Shown here: in pieces, positions 27,312-36,719 of the stretch
Layout: each line of letters opens with the position of its first letter
Position numbering within the stretch: the stretch's first letter is position 1
NCBI RefSeq assembly: GCF_030296695.1
Contig: NZ_AP027737.1
Location: forward strand, 1,488,001 to 1,552,000
Source of the DNA: Agromyces mangrovi
Lineage (GTDB): Bacteria > Actinomycetota > Actinomycetes > Actinomycetales > Microbacteriaceae
Length of the DNA: 64,000 nt
Reading direction: 5' to 3'
Notes under the pieces: generated by a model
The model's input: only the letters and a program-made list of their open reading frames with translations
What the model was told of the DNA's origin: nothing
Database searches by the model: none
Program-made: the position numbers and the translations under genes

Positions 27312-27373
27312 GTCGCCGGGCTCGCGTGCAGCGGTGCGGCGAGGCATCCGCTCGCCCGCCCGCGACCGCGCGC

Positions 27374-28144
27374 TCAGCCCTCGACGACGAGCGCCAGCGT
27401 CGTGTCGCCGCACGCGTGCACGCGCCCGACTCCGCCGAGCTCACGGGTGCCGCCGATGCCGTCGAGCACGTCTCGAAGTCCCTCGAGGCGCAGCACCGTG
27501 CCGACCGCGCGCTGCGCATCGGTGGACGCGACGACGCGCCCGCGCGCGTTCACGACGGTGCAGACGAGCCCGGTCGCGTCGATCACCGGCAGGAGCGCGG
27601 ACTCCAGCTCGCTCACGTAGACGTCGGCGCCCACGACGCCGATCATCTCGCCGTCGACGTGCACGGGCACCGTGATGGTCACGGTGTAGGCGTCGGTGCA
27701 GAGGTAGTCGACGTAGGGCCCGGTCAGGTGCCGACGGCCGGTCGCGCTCGGGACGCGCCACCACTCCAGGGTCGTGTAGTCGCGGAAGCTCTCGGCTTCG
27801 GGGTCGACGACCGCCTCGAGGCGGCGGATGGCGGGCTCGCGCCCCTCCAGCCCGAACGTGTTCGCGTCGCCGAGCCACCAGGCGAGGTGCCAGGGCGCGT
27901 CGGCGAGCAGGCCCGGTGCGGCCACGAACCCGGCTCCGGTCATGAGGGAGTCGGGGTCGGCCAGCACACCGGTCGCGAATCGCTCGACCACGGCGTCGAG
28001 TCCCTCGGCCAGCGGCGTGACCCGGTCGGCGACGTGCGCGGCGACCTCGTCGCGCCAGGTTCCGATCAGGGCGAAGAGGCCGTCGACGGTCTCCGCGATG
28101 CGCGCCGCCGCGGCGTCCGTGTCCAGCGTCGTGCTCGTGCTCAC
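27374..28144 (-). CDS. Soluble Cache/PDC-type sensor domain protein
   Basis: A 256-residue protein with no signal peptide or membrane helix. Residues about 90-220 look like a PDC/Cache ligand-binding domain: FGLEGREPAIRRLEAVVD, FRDYTTLEWWRVPSATGRRHLTGPYVDY, TITVPVHVDGEMIGVVGADVYVSELESAL and NARGRVVASTD are the usual strand and turn elements. Most Cache domains are extracellular parts of receptors; here the domain is apparently cytoplasmic. Its GTG start overlaps the stop of the GntR gene (GTGA), so sensor and regulator are made together, next to a polyamine-type ABC transporter. It may sense the transported compound inside the cell. Confidence 0.75.
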   Translation of the reverse strand: MSTSTTLDTDAAAARIAETVDGLFALIGTWRDEVAAHVADRVTPLAEGLDAVVERFATGVLADPDSLMTGAGFVAAPGLLADAPWHLAWWLGDANTFGLEGREPAIRRLEAVVDPEAESFRDYTTLEWWRVPSATGRRHLTGPYVDYLCTDAYTVTITVPVHVDGEMIGVVGADVYVSELESALLPVIDATGLVCTVVNARGRVVASTDAQRAVGTVLRLEGLRDVLDGIGGTRELGGVGRVHACGDTTLALVVEG

Positions 28145-28896
28145 GTGTTCGTCCGCTCCCGCCTGGTCTTCTCGTCGATGAGCCACGCGATCGCCTCGCC
28201 GATCCAGGCGGCGGTGATCCGCCGGGCGCGCTGGGGGTCGAGGGCCTCGATCGCGTCGATCGTCTCGTCGCGCACCACGCGGCTGCGCTCACGATAGTCG
28301 GTGTCGCGCAGGCACATCCACAGCAGCGGTCCGAACTCGGCCTGCAGGCGCAGCTCCTCGTGCACGAGGCGCGCCGACTGGCTGAGGGCGGCGACGTCGA
28401 GCCGGAAGCGCCCGTGCCCACGTCGGGCGCTCCCCGCCGAGTTCGGGTCGATGGAGGCGGCGAGCGCCCGCAGGCTCGCCACGTCGTCCTCGGTCGCACG
28501 GTCTGCGGCGAACTCGGCGGCGGTGCCGGCGATCGCGGTGTAGTGGGCGGCGAGGTCTCGGATGTCGATGCGGCTGATCGCGGCGAGCCGCTCGTCGACG
28601 ACCCGATCGGATGCCGCGGGGTCGAAGGTCACGAAGCTGCCACCCTCGCGGCCGCGTCGGGTCTGCACGAGTCCGCGTTCGCGCAGCGCCTCGAGCGCTT
28701 CGCGAGCGGTCACGACGGCGACGCCGAGGCGGCGTGCGAGCTCGGCCTCGCTCGGCAGCTTCTCCCCGTCGCGCAGCACGCCGAGCACGATCGCGTCGCC
28801 GATGCGCTGCTCGACCCGGTCGGCGCGGCCGACGGCGTCGAGCGGGGCGAACACCACGGCGCGCGTCACGTCGGGAAGCCTCGTGAGCTGCGGCAT
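28141..28896 (-). CDS. FadR-type GntR transcriptional regulator
   Basis: A 251-residue regulator. The winged helix is RIGDAIVLGVLRDGEKLPSEAELARRLGVAVVTAREALEALRERGLVQTRRGREGGSFV (about residues 30-88), and the C-terminal FCD-like all-helical domain contains VHEELRLQAEFGPLLWMC. It is divergent from the potA-type gene and translationally coupled to the Cache protein. A 16-base palindrome in the shared promoter is the likely binding site. It probably represses the transporter operon in the absence of substrate (inference). ATG 28896 follows a G-rich ribosome site. Confidence 0.88.
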   Translation of the reverse strand: MPQLTRLPDVTRAVVFAPLDAVGRADRVEQRIGDAIVLGVLRDGEKLPSEAELARRLGVAVVTAREALEALRERGLVQTRRGREGGSFVTFDPAASDRVVDERLAAISRIDIRDLAAHYTAIAGTAAEFAADRATEDDVASLRALAASIDPNSAGSARRGHGRFRLDVAALSQSARLVHEELRLQAEFGPLLWMCLRDTDYRERSRVVRDETIDAIEALDPQRARRITAAWIGEAIAWLIDEKTRRERTNT

Positions 28897-28952
28897 CCGA
28901 CCCCCATCCGGAAGATGTGACACGACCGTAACACGCAGGCCTCGCGGGTTTA

Positions 28953-28968
28953 CATATGGCTCCATATG
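28953..28968. promoter_or_regulatory. Perfect palindrome in the GntR / pot operon divergent promoter
   Basis: CATATGG-CT-CCATATG is a perfect 7-2-7 inverted repeat, strikingly A/T-rich for this genome, 31 bases upstream of the transporter ATPase start and 57 bases from the GntR start. Its position between the divergent genes makes it the best candidate operator for the GntR regulator. Confidence 0.75.
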
Positions 28969-28998
28969 ATTCTTTCCATCCCACCGAAGGAGGCCCAC

Positions 28999-30060
28999 GT
29001 GGACGCAGCAACGCCCGCCATCCGGCTCCGCGCGCTGACCAAGGAGTTCGGCGCGCTGACCGCCGTCGACGGCGTCGACCTCGACATCCAGCCCGGCGAG
29101 TTCTTCTCGATGCTCGGCCCGTCGGGCTCCGGCAAGACCACGGTGCTGCGCCTCATCGCCGGCTTCGACCGGCCCACGAGCGGCACGATCGAGCTGTTCG
29201 GCACCGACGTCACCGAGCGCGCGCCGTTCGACCGCGACGTCAACACCGTGTTCCAGGACTACGCGCTGTTCCCCCACATGTCCGTGCTCGACAACGTGGC
29301 GTACGGCCTGCGCGTGCGCGGCGTCGGTCGGCGCGAGCGGCTCGCCCGCGCCCGTGAGGCACTCGCCTCGGTGCGCCTCGCCGACTTCGCCGAGCGGCGG
29401 CCCGCCCAGCTCTCGGGCGGGCAGCGCCAACGCGTCGCCCTCGCCCGGGCGACGGTCGTGCAGCCCAAGGTGCTGCTGCTCGACGAGCCGCTCGGCGCCC
29501 TCGACCTGAAGCTGCGCGAGCAGATGCAGGTCGAGCTCAAGCAGATCCAGCGCGAACTCGGCATCACGTTCATCTTCGTCACCCACGACCAGGACGAGGC
29601 GCTCACCCTGAGCGACCGCATCGCGGTCTTCAACGCCGGCCGCATCGAGCAGCTCGGCACGCCGGCCGAGCTCTACGAGCGGCCCGCCTCGCGCTTCGTC
29701 GCCGACTTCGTGGGCACCTCGAACCTGTTCGACGCCGCGCTCTCGAGCGCCCTGCTCGGGCGCGACGGCGAGCACTCGGTGCGCCCGGAGAAGGTGCAGA
29801 TCGCGCGCGGCGACGCGACCCCCAGCGGTGAGCACCGCGCCGAGGGCACCATCACCGAGCTCATCTACACCGGCAGCGCGACGCGCATCGTCATCGACCT
29901 CGACGCCGGCGGGCGCATCACCGTGCTCGAGCAGAACGACCAGCACCGCGGCGACGCGGACGCGCGCGGCGACCGCGTGGTCGCCGCGTGGCGGGACGCC
30001 GACGTGGTCGCGCTCGCGGCCGCCCGCGACCCGCAGCCCGAGGCATCCGCCCGCCCCTGA
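28999..30060 (+). CDS. potA: ABC transporter ATPase, spermidine/putrescine (PotA) type
   Basis: A 353-residue ABC ATPase: Walker [10 protein letters not shown] (about 40-48), Q-loop [13 protein letters not shown], signature [14 protein letters not shown], Walker [14 protein letters not shown]-loop VTHDQDEAL, and a C-terminal TOBE-like domain ([12 protein letters not shown]...). It energises uptake with the binding protein and two permeases downstream. GTG 28999 was chosen because GAAGGAGG precedes it by 5 bases; the in-frame ATG 28966 overlaps the palindromic operator and would place the operator inside the coding region. The exact substrate (polyamine, GABA or other) is not shown by sequence. 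Confidence 0.92.
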   Translation: MDAATPAIRLRALTKEFGALTAVDGVDLDIQPGEFFSMLGPSGSGKTTVLRLIAGFDRPTSGTIELFGTDVTERAPFDRDVNTVFQDYALFPHMSVLDNVAYGLRVRGVGRRERLARAREALASVRLADFAERRPAQLSGGQRQRVALARATVVQPKVLLLDEPLGALDLKLREQMQVELKQIQRELGITFIFVTHDQDEALTLSDRIAVFNAGRIEQLGTPAELYERPASRFVADFVGTSNLFDAALSSALLGRDGEHSVRPEKVQIARGDATPSGEHRAEGTITELIYTGSATRIVIDLDAGGRITVLEQNDQHRGDADARGDRVVAAWRDADVVALAAARDPQPEASARP

Positions 30061-30071
30061 CCCCACCGGCC

Positions 30072-30098
30072 CGCACCACCCGCACCACCCGCACCACC
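30072..30098. repeat. Short 9-bp tandem repeat upstream of the binding-protein gene
   Basis: CGCACCACC is repeated three times in a row in the 67-base gap between the ATPase and the binding-protein gene, just upstream of its ribosome site AAGGAG. It keeps the leader C/A-rich and unstructured. It may be chance slippage. Confidence 0.6.
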
Positions 30099-30127
30099 CA
30101 CCGCATCACACCAAGGAGAACGAGAGA

Positions 30128-31312
30128 ATGACACGCATCACGCGCCGCGCATCCCGCGTCGGCATGACCGCGCTGGCGGTCGCATCGGTCGCCGTGCTGA
30201 CCGCCTGCGGCACGACCTCCGGGTCGAGCGACGGCGGCGAGGCCGCGACCGAGCTCGGCGACTACGAGGGCCAGGTCTCCCTGCTCGCGTGGCCCGGCTA
30301 CGTCGAGGACGGCTCGAACGACCCGAACGTCGACTGGGTCACCCCGTTCGAGGAGGCCACCGGCTGCATGGTCACGTCGAAGACCTACGGCACCTCCGAC
30401 GAGGCGTTCAACCTCATGAAGACCGGGGAGTACGACGTGGTCGCTGCGTCGGGCGACGCCACCCTGCGCCTCATCGCCGCCGGCGACGTGGCCCCCGTCA
30501 ACACCGACCTCATCCCGAACTACGAGGGCATCTACGACTTCCTCAAGGAGAAGGAGTGGAACTCGGTCGACGGCGTCGCCTACGGCGTTCCCCACGGCTA
30601 CGGCGCGAACCTGCTCATGTACAACACCGACGAGGTGACCCCGGCCCCGACCTCGTGGGACGTCGTCTTCGACGCGGCGGCCGACTACGACGGCAAGGTC
30701 ACGGCGTACGACTCGCCGATCTACATCGCCGACGCCGCGGTCTACCTCATGGCCCACCAGCCCGAGCTCGGCATCGAGAACCCGTACGCCCTCGACGAGA
30801 CCCAGTTCGCAGCAGCGGTCGACCTGCTCAAGCAGCAGCGCGAGCACATCGGCGAGTACTGGAGCGACTACCTGAAGGAGATCCAGGCGTTCGAGACCGG
30901 CGACTCGGTCGTCGGCACGACCTGGCAGGTCATCCAGAACGTGCTCGCCGCGTCGGGTGCGACGACCGACGTCGTGCTGCCCGACGAGGGCGCGACCGGC
31001 TGGTCGGACACCTGGATGATCGCCTCCGAGGCCGAGAGCCCGAACTGCGCCTACGCGTGGCTCGACTACATCGCCAGCCCCGAGGCGAACGCCGCGGCGA
31101 CCGAGTACTTCGGCGAGGCGCCGTCGAACGAGGCGGCCTGCGAGTTCCGCTCGGAGGGCTCGTGCGAGGCCTACCACGCCGGTGACGAGGAGTACGCCTC
31201 GCAGATCTGGTACTGGACCACCCCGATCGCCGAGTGCGTCGACGGCCGCACCGACGTCGAGTGCGTCGACTACGCGGGCTGGACGACGGCCTGGCAGGAG
31301 ATCAAGGGCTAG
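30128..31312 (+). CDS. potD: Substrate-binding lipoprotein, PotD type
   Basis: A 394-residue lipoprotein. The signal peptide ends in the lipobox LTAC (Cys about residue 26); the mature protein has the PotD/F pattern LLAWPGYVEDG, TSDEAFNLMKTGEYDVVAASGD, VDGVAYGVPHGYGANLLMYNTDEV and a C-terminal WAWLDYIASPEANA-like hinge region. It captures substrate outside the membrane for the PotB/PotC permease. It contains several Cys (ATGCMV, SPNCAYAW, AACEFRSEGSCEAY, AECVDG), which may form disulfides, unlike the usual PotD. AAGGAG precedes the ATG. A strong hairpin follows, suggesting higher expression than the permeases. Confidence 0.9.
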   Translation: MTRITRRASRVGMTALAVASVAVLTACGTTSGSSDGGEAATELGDYEGQVSLLAWPGYVEDGSNDPNVDWVTPFEEATGCMVTSKTYGTSDEAFNLMKTGEYDVVAASGDATLRLIAAGDVAPVNTDLIPNYEGIYDFLKEKEWNSVDGVAYGVPHGYGANLLMYNTDEVTPAPTSWDVVFDAAADYDGKVTAYDSPIYIADAAVYLMAHQPELGIENPYALDETQFAAAVDLLKQQREHIGEYWSDYLKEIQAFETGDSVVGTTWQVIQNVLAASGATTDVVLPDEGATGWSDTWMIASEAESPNCAYAWLDYIASPEANAAATEYFGEAPSNEAACEFRSEGSCEAYHAGDEEYASQIWYWTTPIAECVDGRTDVECVDYAGWTTAWQEIKG

Positions 31313-31314
31313 AC

Positions 31315-31368
31315 GGATGCCCCTGGGGCGGCCCGTCACCCGACGGGCCGCCCCACCCCGGGGCATCC
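31315..31368 (+). terminator. Strong hairpin inside the pot operon
   Basis: GGGGCGGCCCGTC (31325-31337) and GACGGGCCGCCCC (31342-31354) form a perfect 13-bp stem with a 4-base loop. Outer arms GGATGCCCC (31315-31323) and GGGGCATCC (31360-31368) extend it. It lies directly after the binding-protein stop and before the permease genes, so it is probably a partial terminator or mRNA-stabilising element that raises binding-protein levels over permease. Confidence 0.75.
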
Positions 31369-31402
31369 GCCCCACCCCGACCCCGATCCGCTCGAGGAAA
31401 CG

Positions 31403-32332
31403 ATGACCACGACCGACGCCCCCGCCCCGGCACGCGGCCGCACGCCCGTGCCCGCGCCGCGCGACACGTTCGCCCGCCGCGGCTCCGTCTACCTGAGCAC
31501 CCACCCGCGAGCACGCCTCGCGCTGCTGCTCTCCGCGCCGCTGTTCTGGCTCGGGCTCGTCTACATCGTCGCGCTGGCCGCGCTGCTCGTCACCGCCTTC
31601 TGGAGCGTCGACAGCTTCACGGGCCAGATCTCGACCGAGTTCACGCTCGACAACATCATCACGGTCGTCACCGGGTCGCTGTACCAGACCGTCACGCTGC
31701 GCACGCTCGGCGTCGCGCTCGCGGTCACCATCATCGACGTCGCACTGGCCCTGCCGATCGCATTCTTCATGGCGAAGGTCGCCTCGCCGCGGTTGCAGCG
31801 GGCCCTCGTCGTCGCGGTGCTCACGCCGCTGTGGGCGAGCTACCTGGTCAAGGCGTACGCCTGGCGCTCGGTGCTCTCGCAGGACGGCATCCTCGAGTGG
31901 CTCGTCGCGCCCCTCGGCCTGCACACGCCCGGCTACGGGCTGCCGGCCACGATCATCACGCTCTCGTACCTCTGGCTGCCCTACGTGATCCTCCCGATCT
32001 ACGCGGGGCTCGAGCGGGTACCCGACTCGCTGCTCGAGGCATCCGGCGACCTGGGCGGGTCGACCTGGCAGACGATCCGGCTCGTGGTGCTGCCGATGGC
32101 GATGCCCGCGATCATCGCCGGCACGATCTTCAGCTTCTCGCTCTCGCTCGGCGACTACATCACGGTGAACATCGTCGGCGGCGCGAACCAGATGCTCGGC
32201 AACCTCGTCTACACGAACGTCGGCGCGGCGAACAACCTCCCGCTCGCGTCGGCGATCGCGCTCATCCCGATCGTGATCATCTTCGGCTACCTCTTCCTCG
32301 TGCGTCGCACCGGCGCCCTCGACAACCTCTAG
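31403..32332 (+). CDS. potB: ABC transporter permease, PotB type
   Basis: A 309-residue inner-membrane permease with six predicted helices after a polar N-terminus of about 40 residues. The binding-protein-dependent transport signature (EAA loop) is LLEASGDLGGSTWQTIRLVVLPMAMPAI, which docks on the ATPase. The segment AFFMAKVASPRLQRALVVAVLTPLWASYLVKAYAW is typical of PotB. It precedes potC by 10 bases. Pairs with PotC as the translocation channel. Confidence 0.92.
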   Translation: MTTTDAPAPARGRTPVPAPRDTFARRGSVYLSTHPRARLALLLSAPLFWLGLVYIVALAALLVTAFWSVDSFTGQISTEFTLDNIITVVTGSLYQTVTLRTLGVALAVTIIDVALALPIAFFMAKVASPRLQRALVVAVLTPLWASYLVKAYAWRSVLSQDGILEWLVAPLGLHTPGYGLPATIITLSYLWLPYVILPIYAGLERVPDSLLEASGDLGGSTWQTIRLVVLPMAMPAIIAGTIFSFSLSLGDYITVNIVGGANQMLGNLVYTNVGAANNLPLASAIALIPIVIIFGYLFLVRRTGALDNL

Positions 32333-32342
32333 GAGCGATCGG

Positions 32343-33143
32343 ATGCGACTCTCCCGCGCCGCCCGCGTCACCCTGGGCGCCCTGACGACCCTGATCCTCG
32401 TGATCGTGTACGTGCCGCTGTTCGTCGTGCTCGTGAACTCGTTCTCGACCAGCACGAGCCTCAGCTGGCCGCCGCCCGGCTTCACGCTCGAGTGGTGGGG
32501 CCGTGCGTTCTCGAGCGCCGGCGCGCTCGAGGCGGTGCTCACGAGCGTGCAGGTCGCGGTCATCGCGACGATCATCTCGCTGGTGCTCGGCACGCTCATC
32601 TCGCTGGCGCTGCAGCGCTTCTCGTTCTTCGGGCGCGACGCCGTGAGCCTGCTCGTGATCCTGCCGATCGCGCTGCCCGGCATCATCACCGGCATCGCGC
32701 TGAACAACTTCTTCCGCACCATCATGGGCGTGCCGCTGTCGATCTGGACCGTCGTGATCGCCCACGCCACCTTCTGCATCGTCACGGTGTTCAACAACGT
32801 GATCGCCCGGTTGCGGCGGCAGGGCACGAACCTCGAGGATGCCTCGGCCGACCTCGGGGCGGGGGTGTGGACCACCTTCCGGCTGGTGACCTTCCCCCAG
32901 CTGCGCTCGGCGCTGCTCGCCGGCGGCCTGCTCGCGTTCGCGCTGTCGTTCGACGAGATCATCGTGACGACGTTCACGGCCGGGTCGGGGGTGACCACGC
33001 TGCCGATCTTCATCCTGAACAACATGTTCCGGCCGAACCAGGCGCCGATCGTGGCGGTCATCGCGGTCGTGCTGGTGCTCGTCTCGATCATCCCGATCGC
33101 GATCGCGCAGAAGCTGTCGGGGTCGGAGCAGCAGCGGCGCTGA
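32343..33143 (+). CDS. potC: ABC transporter permease, PotC type
   Basis: A 266-residue permease with six helices, starting at an ATG 10 bases after potB. The EAA loop is LEDASADLGAGVWTTFRLVTFPQLRSALLAG, followed by the typical SFDEIIVTTFTAGSGVTTLPIFI. It completes the PotABCD-type transporter. The operon ends here; 196 bases of apparently non-coding DNA separate it from the nuclease gene, including a TAGTCT (33278-33283) that may be that gene's -10 box. Confidence 0.92.
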   Translation: MRLSRAARVTLGALTTLILVIVYVPLFVVLVNSFSTSTSLSWPPPGFTLEWWGRAFSSAGALEAVLTSVQVAVIATIISLVLGTLISLALQRFSFFGRDAVSLLVILPIALPGIITGIALNNFFRTIMGVPLSIWTVVIAHATFCIVTVFNNVIARLRRQGTNLEDASADLGAGVWTTFRLVTFPQLRSALLAGGLLAFALSFDEIIVTTFTAGSGVTTLPIFILNNMFRPNQAPIVAVIAVVLVLVSIIPIAIAQKLSGSEQQRR

Positions 33144-33339
33144 CCGGCGCGACGGGTCGCGGCGGGGCATCCGCTCGGCCCTTGCTCAGATGAGCACGGA
33201 TGCCGCCTGAGCTGCGCATCGGTGCGGTTCACGCAGATGTAACTCGGCGTCTCTTCCGGACGACACGGGCCGCGGCCTAGTCTCTCCCTCGTTCGGGGGA
33301 CACGCGTGCCCGCGGACTTCGGAAGCCGGAGGAGCACTG

Positions 33340-36300
33340 ATGAGACATCCCGTTCGTCGAGCCACCGTCGCCGCCGCGGCCGCAGCATCGCTGCTGGCCG
33401 TGGGCGTCGCCGCCCCCGCACACGCGGAGGAGGTGGAACCGAGCGAGCTGATCATCAGCGAGTACGTCGAGGGGTCGTCGTTCAACAAGGCGATCGAGCT
33501 GTACAACCCGACGTCCGCGACGATCGACCTGACCGGCTACGACCTCCAGGTCTCGTTCAACGGCGGGTCGTCGACGTCCGAGTTCGACCTGACCGGGTCG
33601 GTGGCCGCGGGCGGCACCTTCGTCTTCGCCGACGAGGACCTCTCCGACTACGCCGACCAGACGACCTCGGCGAACCTCTGGAACGGCGACGACGCGATCC
33701 TGCTGCGCAACGCCGGCACCGTGGTCGACTCGCTCGGCCAGGTCGGGTTCGACCCGGGCAGCCAGTGGGGCACCGACCTCACCTCCACCCAGGACAACAC
33801 GCTCCGCCGAATGGCGTCGGTGTGCGTCGGCGACACGGTCGTCGACGACGTGTTCGACCCGGCGGTCGAGTGGGTGGGCTTCGCGAACAACACGTTCGAC
33901 GGGCTCGGCTCGCACACGGCGGACTGCGGCGGCACGACCGGCCCGATGACCCCGGTGATCAACGAGTTCTCGGCGAGCACCTCGGGCGACGACGTGGAGT
34001 ACGTCGAGATCTTCGGGGAGCCGGACACGGACCTCTCCTCGTACGCCGTGCTCGAGATCGAGGGCGACTCCGGGTCCACCACGGGCGTGATCGACGAGGT
34101 CATCGCGCTCGGCACGACCGATGCGGACGGCCTGTACCTGGCGGAGCTGGAGAACGGCGCCCTCGAGAACGGCACGATGTCGTTGCTGCTCGTGGAGGGG
34201 TTCACCGGCGCGCTGGGCGACGACCTCGACACCGATGACGACGGCACGTTCGACGCCATGCCGTGGACGGCGCTCGCCGACGCGGTGGCGGTCTTCGACG
34301 GCGGCTCGGCCGACGTCGCCTACGGCGGCACCGCGCTCGGTCCGGACTACGACGGCCTCAGCTCGTTCGCCCCGGGCGGCGCATCGCGCATCCCCGACGG
34401 TACCGACACCGACTCCGCGGCCGACTGGGTGCGCAATGCGTTCAACCGCGCGGGTATCGCGGCGTTCCCGGAGGCCACCCCGGCCGACGGCGAGGCGTGG
34501 AACACGCCCGGCGCCCTGAACGAGGCGTACATCGCGCCCCCGCCCCCGCCGATCAACTGCGAGTCGCCCGTCGTCTCGATCGGCTCGGTGCAGGGCTCCG
34601 GTGACACCTCGCCGGCCGACGGCACCACGGTGACCGTGAGCGGCGTGGTCGTCGGCGACTTCCAGGTCGGCGGCTTCAACGGCTACTACATCCAGGACGC
34701 CGGTGACGGCGACGCCGCCACGAGCGACGGCATCTTCATCTACGCGCCAGGCGGGGCATCCGTCGACGTGGGCGACGAGGTCATCGTCGCGGGCGAGGTG
34801 AGCGAGTACTTCGGCCTGACCGAGATCACCCCGACCGAGGTCGTCGTGTGCGACACCGGCGTCGAACTGCCCGAGGCCACCGAGCTCACCCTGCCCGCCA
34901 CCGAGGCCGACCGCGAGGCCCTCGAGGGCATGCTCGTGACGCTGCCGCAGTCGCTGTCGATCCTCGAGTTCTACAACTACGGCCGGTACGGCCTGATCTC
35001 GCTCGGCACCGAGCGCCAGTTCACGCCCACCGCGGTCGTCGAGCCGGGGCAGCCCGCCATCGACCTCGCCGAGCAGAACGCGCTGAACAGCATCGGCCTC
35101 GACGACGGCCGGAGCTCGGAGAACCCCGACCCGGCGATCCACCCCAACGGCGCCGAGTTCACGCTCGACAACCTGTTCCGCGGCGGCGACCTGGTCACCG
35201 ACGCGACCGGCGTGCTCGACTACCGGTTCAGCACCTGGTCGGTGCAGCCGACGCAGGGTGCCGGGTTCGAGTCGGTCAACGAGCGGCCCGCGGTGCCCGA
35301 GGTGGGCGGCGAGTTCACCGTCTCGAGCTTCAACGTGCTGAACTACTTCACCACGCTGAACTCGCGCGGCGCGAACACGGCCGACGAGTTCGACCGCCAG
35401 GAGGCGAAGATCGTCGCGGCCCTCGCGGAGATCGACGCCGACGTGTTCGGGCTCATCGAGATCGAGAACAACGGCGACGAGGGTGCGGCCAGCGCCGTCG
35501 CGACGCTCACGGCGGCGCTGAACGCCGAGCTCGGCTCCGAGGTGTACGACTACGTCGACACCGGCGTGATCGGCACCGACGAGATCACCACGGCGTTCCT
35601 CTACAAGACGGCCACGGCGACTCCCGTGGGCGACTTCGCGCTGCTCGACGGCTCGGTCGACGACCGGTACCTCGACTCGAAGAACCGCCCGGCGCTCGCG
35701 CAGACGTTCGCCGACGCGGCGGGCGGCGAGGTCACGGTCGTGGTCAACCACCTGAAGTCGAAGGGCTCGGCCTGCGACGACGTCTCCGACCCCGACCTCG
35801 ACGACGGTGCGGGCAACTGCAACCTGACCCGCACGGCCGCGGCCGAGGCGATGACCGACTGGCTCGCCACCGACCCGACCGGGCAGGGCACGGCGAACCG
35901 GGCGCTCGTCATCGGCGACCTCAACTCGTACGACCACGAGGACCCGATCGACGTGTTCACGGGCGCCGGCTACGCCGACCTGCTGCTGCAGGAGCAGGGC
36001 GAGTACGCCTACTCGTACGTGTTCGACGGCCAGCTCGGCTACCTCGACTACGCGCTCGCGGGCAGCGGGCTCATGACCGAGGTGACCGGCGCGGCGGCGT
36101 GGAACATCAACGCCGACGAGCCGAGCCTGATCGACTACGACATGTCGTTCAAGAAGGACGCGCAGGACGCGCTGTACGCCCCCGACGCGTTCCGCTCGAG
36201 CGACCACGACCCGATCATCGTGGGCCTCTCGCTCGACAGCACGCCGCCGGAGATCGAGGTGTCGGCCGATCCGGCGACGGTCTTCCCGCCGAACACCGCG

Positions 36301-36552
36301 TGGACGACCGTCGACCTGCTCATCGACGCGACCGACGACTCGGGCATCGCGCCGACCGTGGAGATCGTCGAGGTGACGGCCGAGGGCAAGAAGGCCGACA
36401 TCCGCGTGACCGGCGACGCCCAGGTCGAGGTCGTCGCCCGCATGGGTGCGACCTACACGGTGACGGTCGAGGCGACGGACCACGCCGGCAACACCGCATC
36501 CGACACCGTGGTGATCTCGGTGACCCCGCCGCGAGGTCGCTGGATGCAGTGA
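33340..36552 (+). CDS. Secreted ExeM/NucH-type extracellular endonuclease with lamin-tail domains
   Basis: A 1070-residue exported protein. After the signal peptide (cleavage near AHA-EE) come two lamin-tail-like domains (LIISEYVEGSSFNKAIELYNPT and VINEFSASTSGDDVEYVEIFG). An OB-like nuclease-associated domain follows (VSGVVVGDFQVGGFNGYYIQDAG). The endonuclease/exonuclease/phosphatase domain has SSFNVLNYF, LIEIENNGDEG, VVVNHLKSKGSAC, VIGDLNSYDHEDP and the catalytic SSDHDPIIVGL. An Ig-like domain closes the chain. It likely degrades extracellular DNA for phosphate or nutrients. No sorting signal or C-terminal helix is visible, so it should be released. A good ribosome site (GGAGGAG) precedes the ATG; a terminator hairpin follows. 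Confidence 0.9.
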   Translation: MRHPVRRATVAAAAAASLLAVGVAAPAHAEEVEPSELIISEYVEGSSFNKAIELYNPTSATIDLTGYDLQVSFNGGSSTSEFDLTGSVAAGGTFVFADEDLSDYADQTTSANLWNGDDAILLRNAGTVVDSLGQVGFDPGSQWGTDLTSTQDNTLRRMASVCVGDTVVDDVFDPAVEWVGFANNTFDGLGSHTADCGGTTGPMTPVINEFSASTSGDDVEYVEIFGEPDTDLSSYAVLEIEGDSGSTTGVIDEVIALGTTDADGLYLAELENGALENGTMSLLLVEGFTGALGDDLDTDDDGTFDAMPWTALADAVAVFDGGSADVAYGGTALGPDYDGLSSFAPGGASRIPDGTDTDSAADWVRNAFNRAGIAAFPEATPADGEAWNTPGALNEAYIAPPPPPINCESPVVSIGSVQGSGDTSPADGTTVTVSGVVVGDFQVGGFNGYYIQDAGDGDAATSDGIFIYAPGGASVDVGDEVIVAGEVSEYFGLTEITPTEVVVCDTGVELPEATELTLPATEADREALEGMLVTLPQSLSILEFYNYGRYGLISLGTERQFTPTAVVEPGQPAIDLAEQNALNSIGLDDGRSSENPDPAIHPNGAEFTLDNLFRGGDLVTDATGVLDYRFSTWSVQPTQGAGFESVNERPAVPEVGGEFTVSSFNVLNYFTTLNSRGANTADEFDRQEAKIVAALAEIDADVFGLIEIENNGDEGAASAVATLTAALNAELGSEVYDYVDTGVIGTDEITTAFLYKTATATPVGDFALLDGSVDDRYLDSKNRPALAQTFADAAGGEVTVVVNHLKSKGSACDDVSDPDLDDGAGNCNLTRTAAAEAMTDWLATDPTGQGTANRALVIGDLNSYDHEDPIDVFTGAGYADLLLQEQGEYAYSYVFDGQLGYLDYALAGSGLMTEVTGAAAWNINADEPSLIDYDMSFKKDAQDALYAPDAFRSSDHDPIIVGLSLDSTPPEIEVSADPATVFPPNTAWTTVDLLIDATDDSGIAPTVEIVEVTAEGKKADIRVTGDAQVEVVARMGATYTVTVEATDHAGNTASDTVVISVTPPRGRWMQ

Positions 36553-36569
36553 CCTGACGCCGCACCGCA

Positions 36570-36599
36570 CGATGGCCGTCCCTTCGGGGGCGGCCATCG
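36570..36599 (+). terminator. Terminator hairpin after the nuclease gene
   Basis: CGATGGCCG-T-CCC and its complement ending in CGGCCATCG form a 13-bp stem (one G-T pair) with a small loop, 17 bases after the stop. No T-run follows. The position right after a monocistronic gene supports a terminator. Confidence 0.75.
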
Positions 36600-36719
36600 T
36601 CGTGTCCGGGGACGCTCCGCGACCCGTTGCGCGACCCGATGAGAATAGTTACTGTCTTGTCAGTAAGTGGGCATCTCGCCCGCGTCTCCACCACCACACC
36701 TCAAGGAAGAGGACTACGG

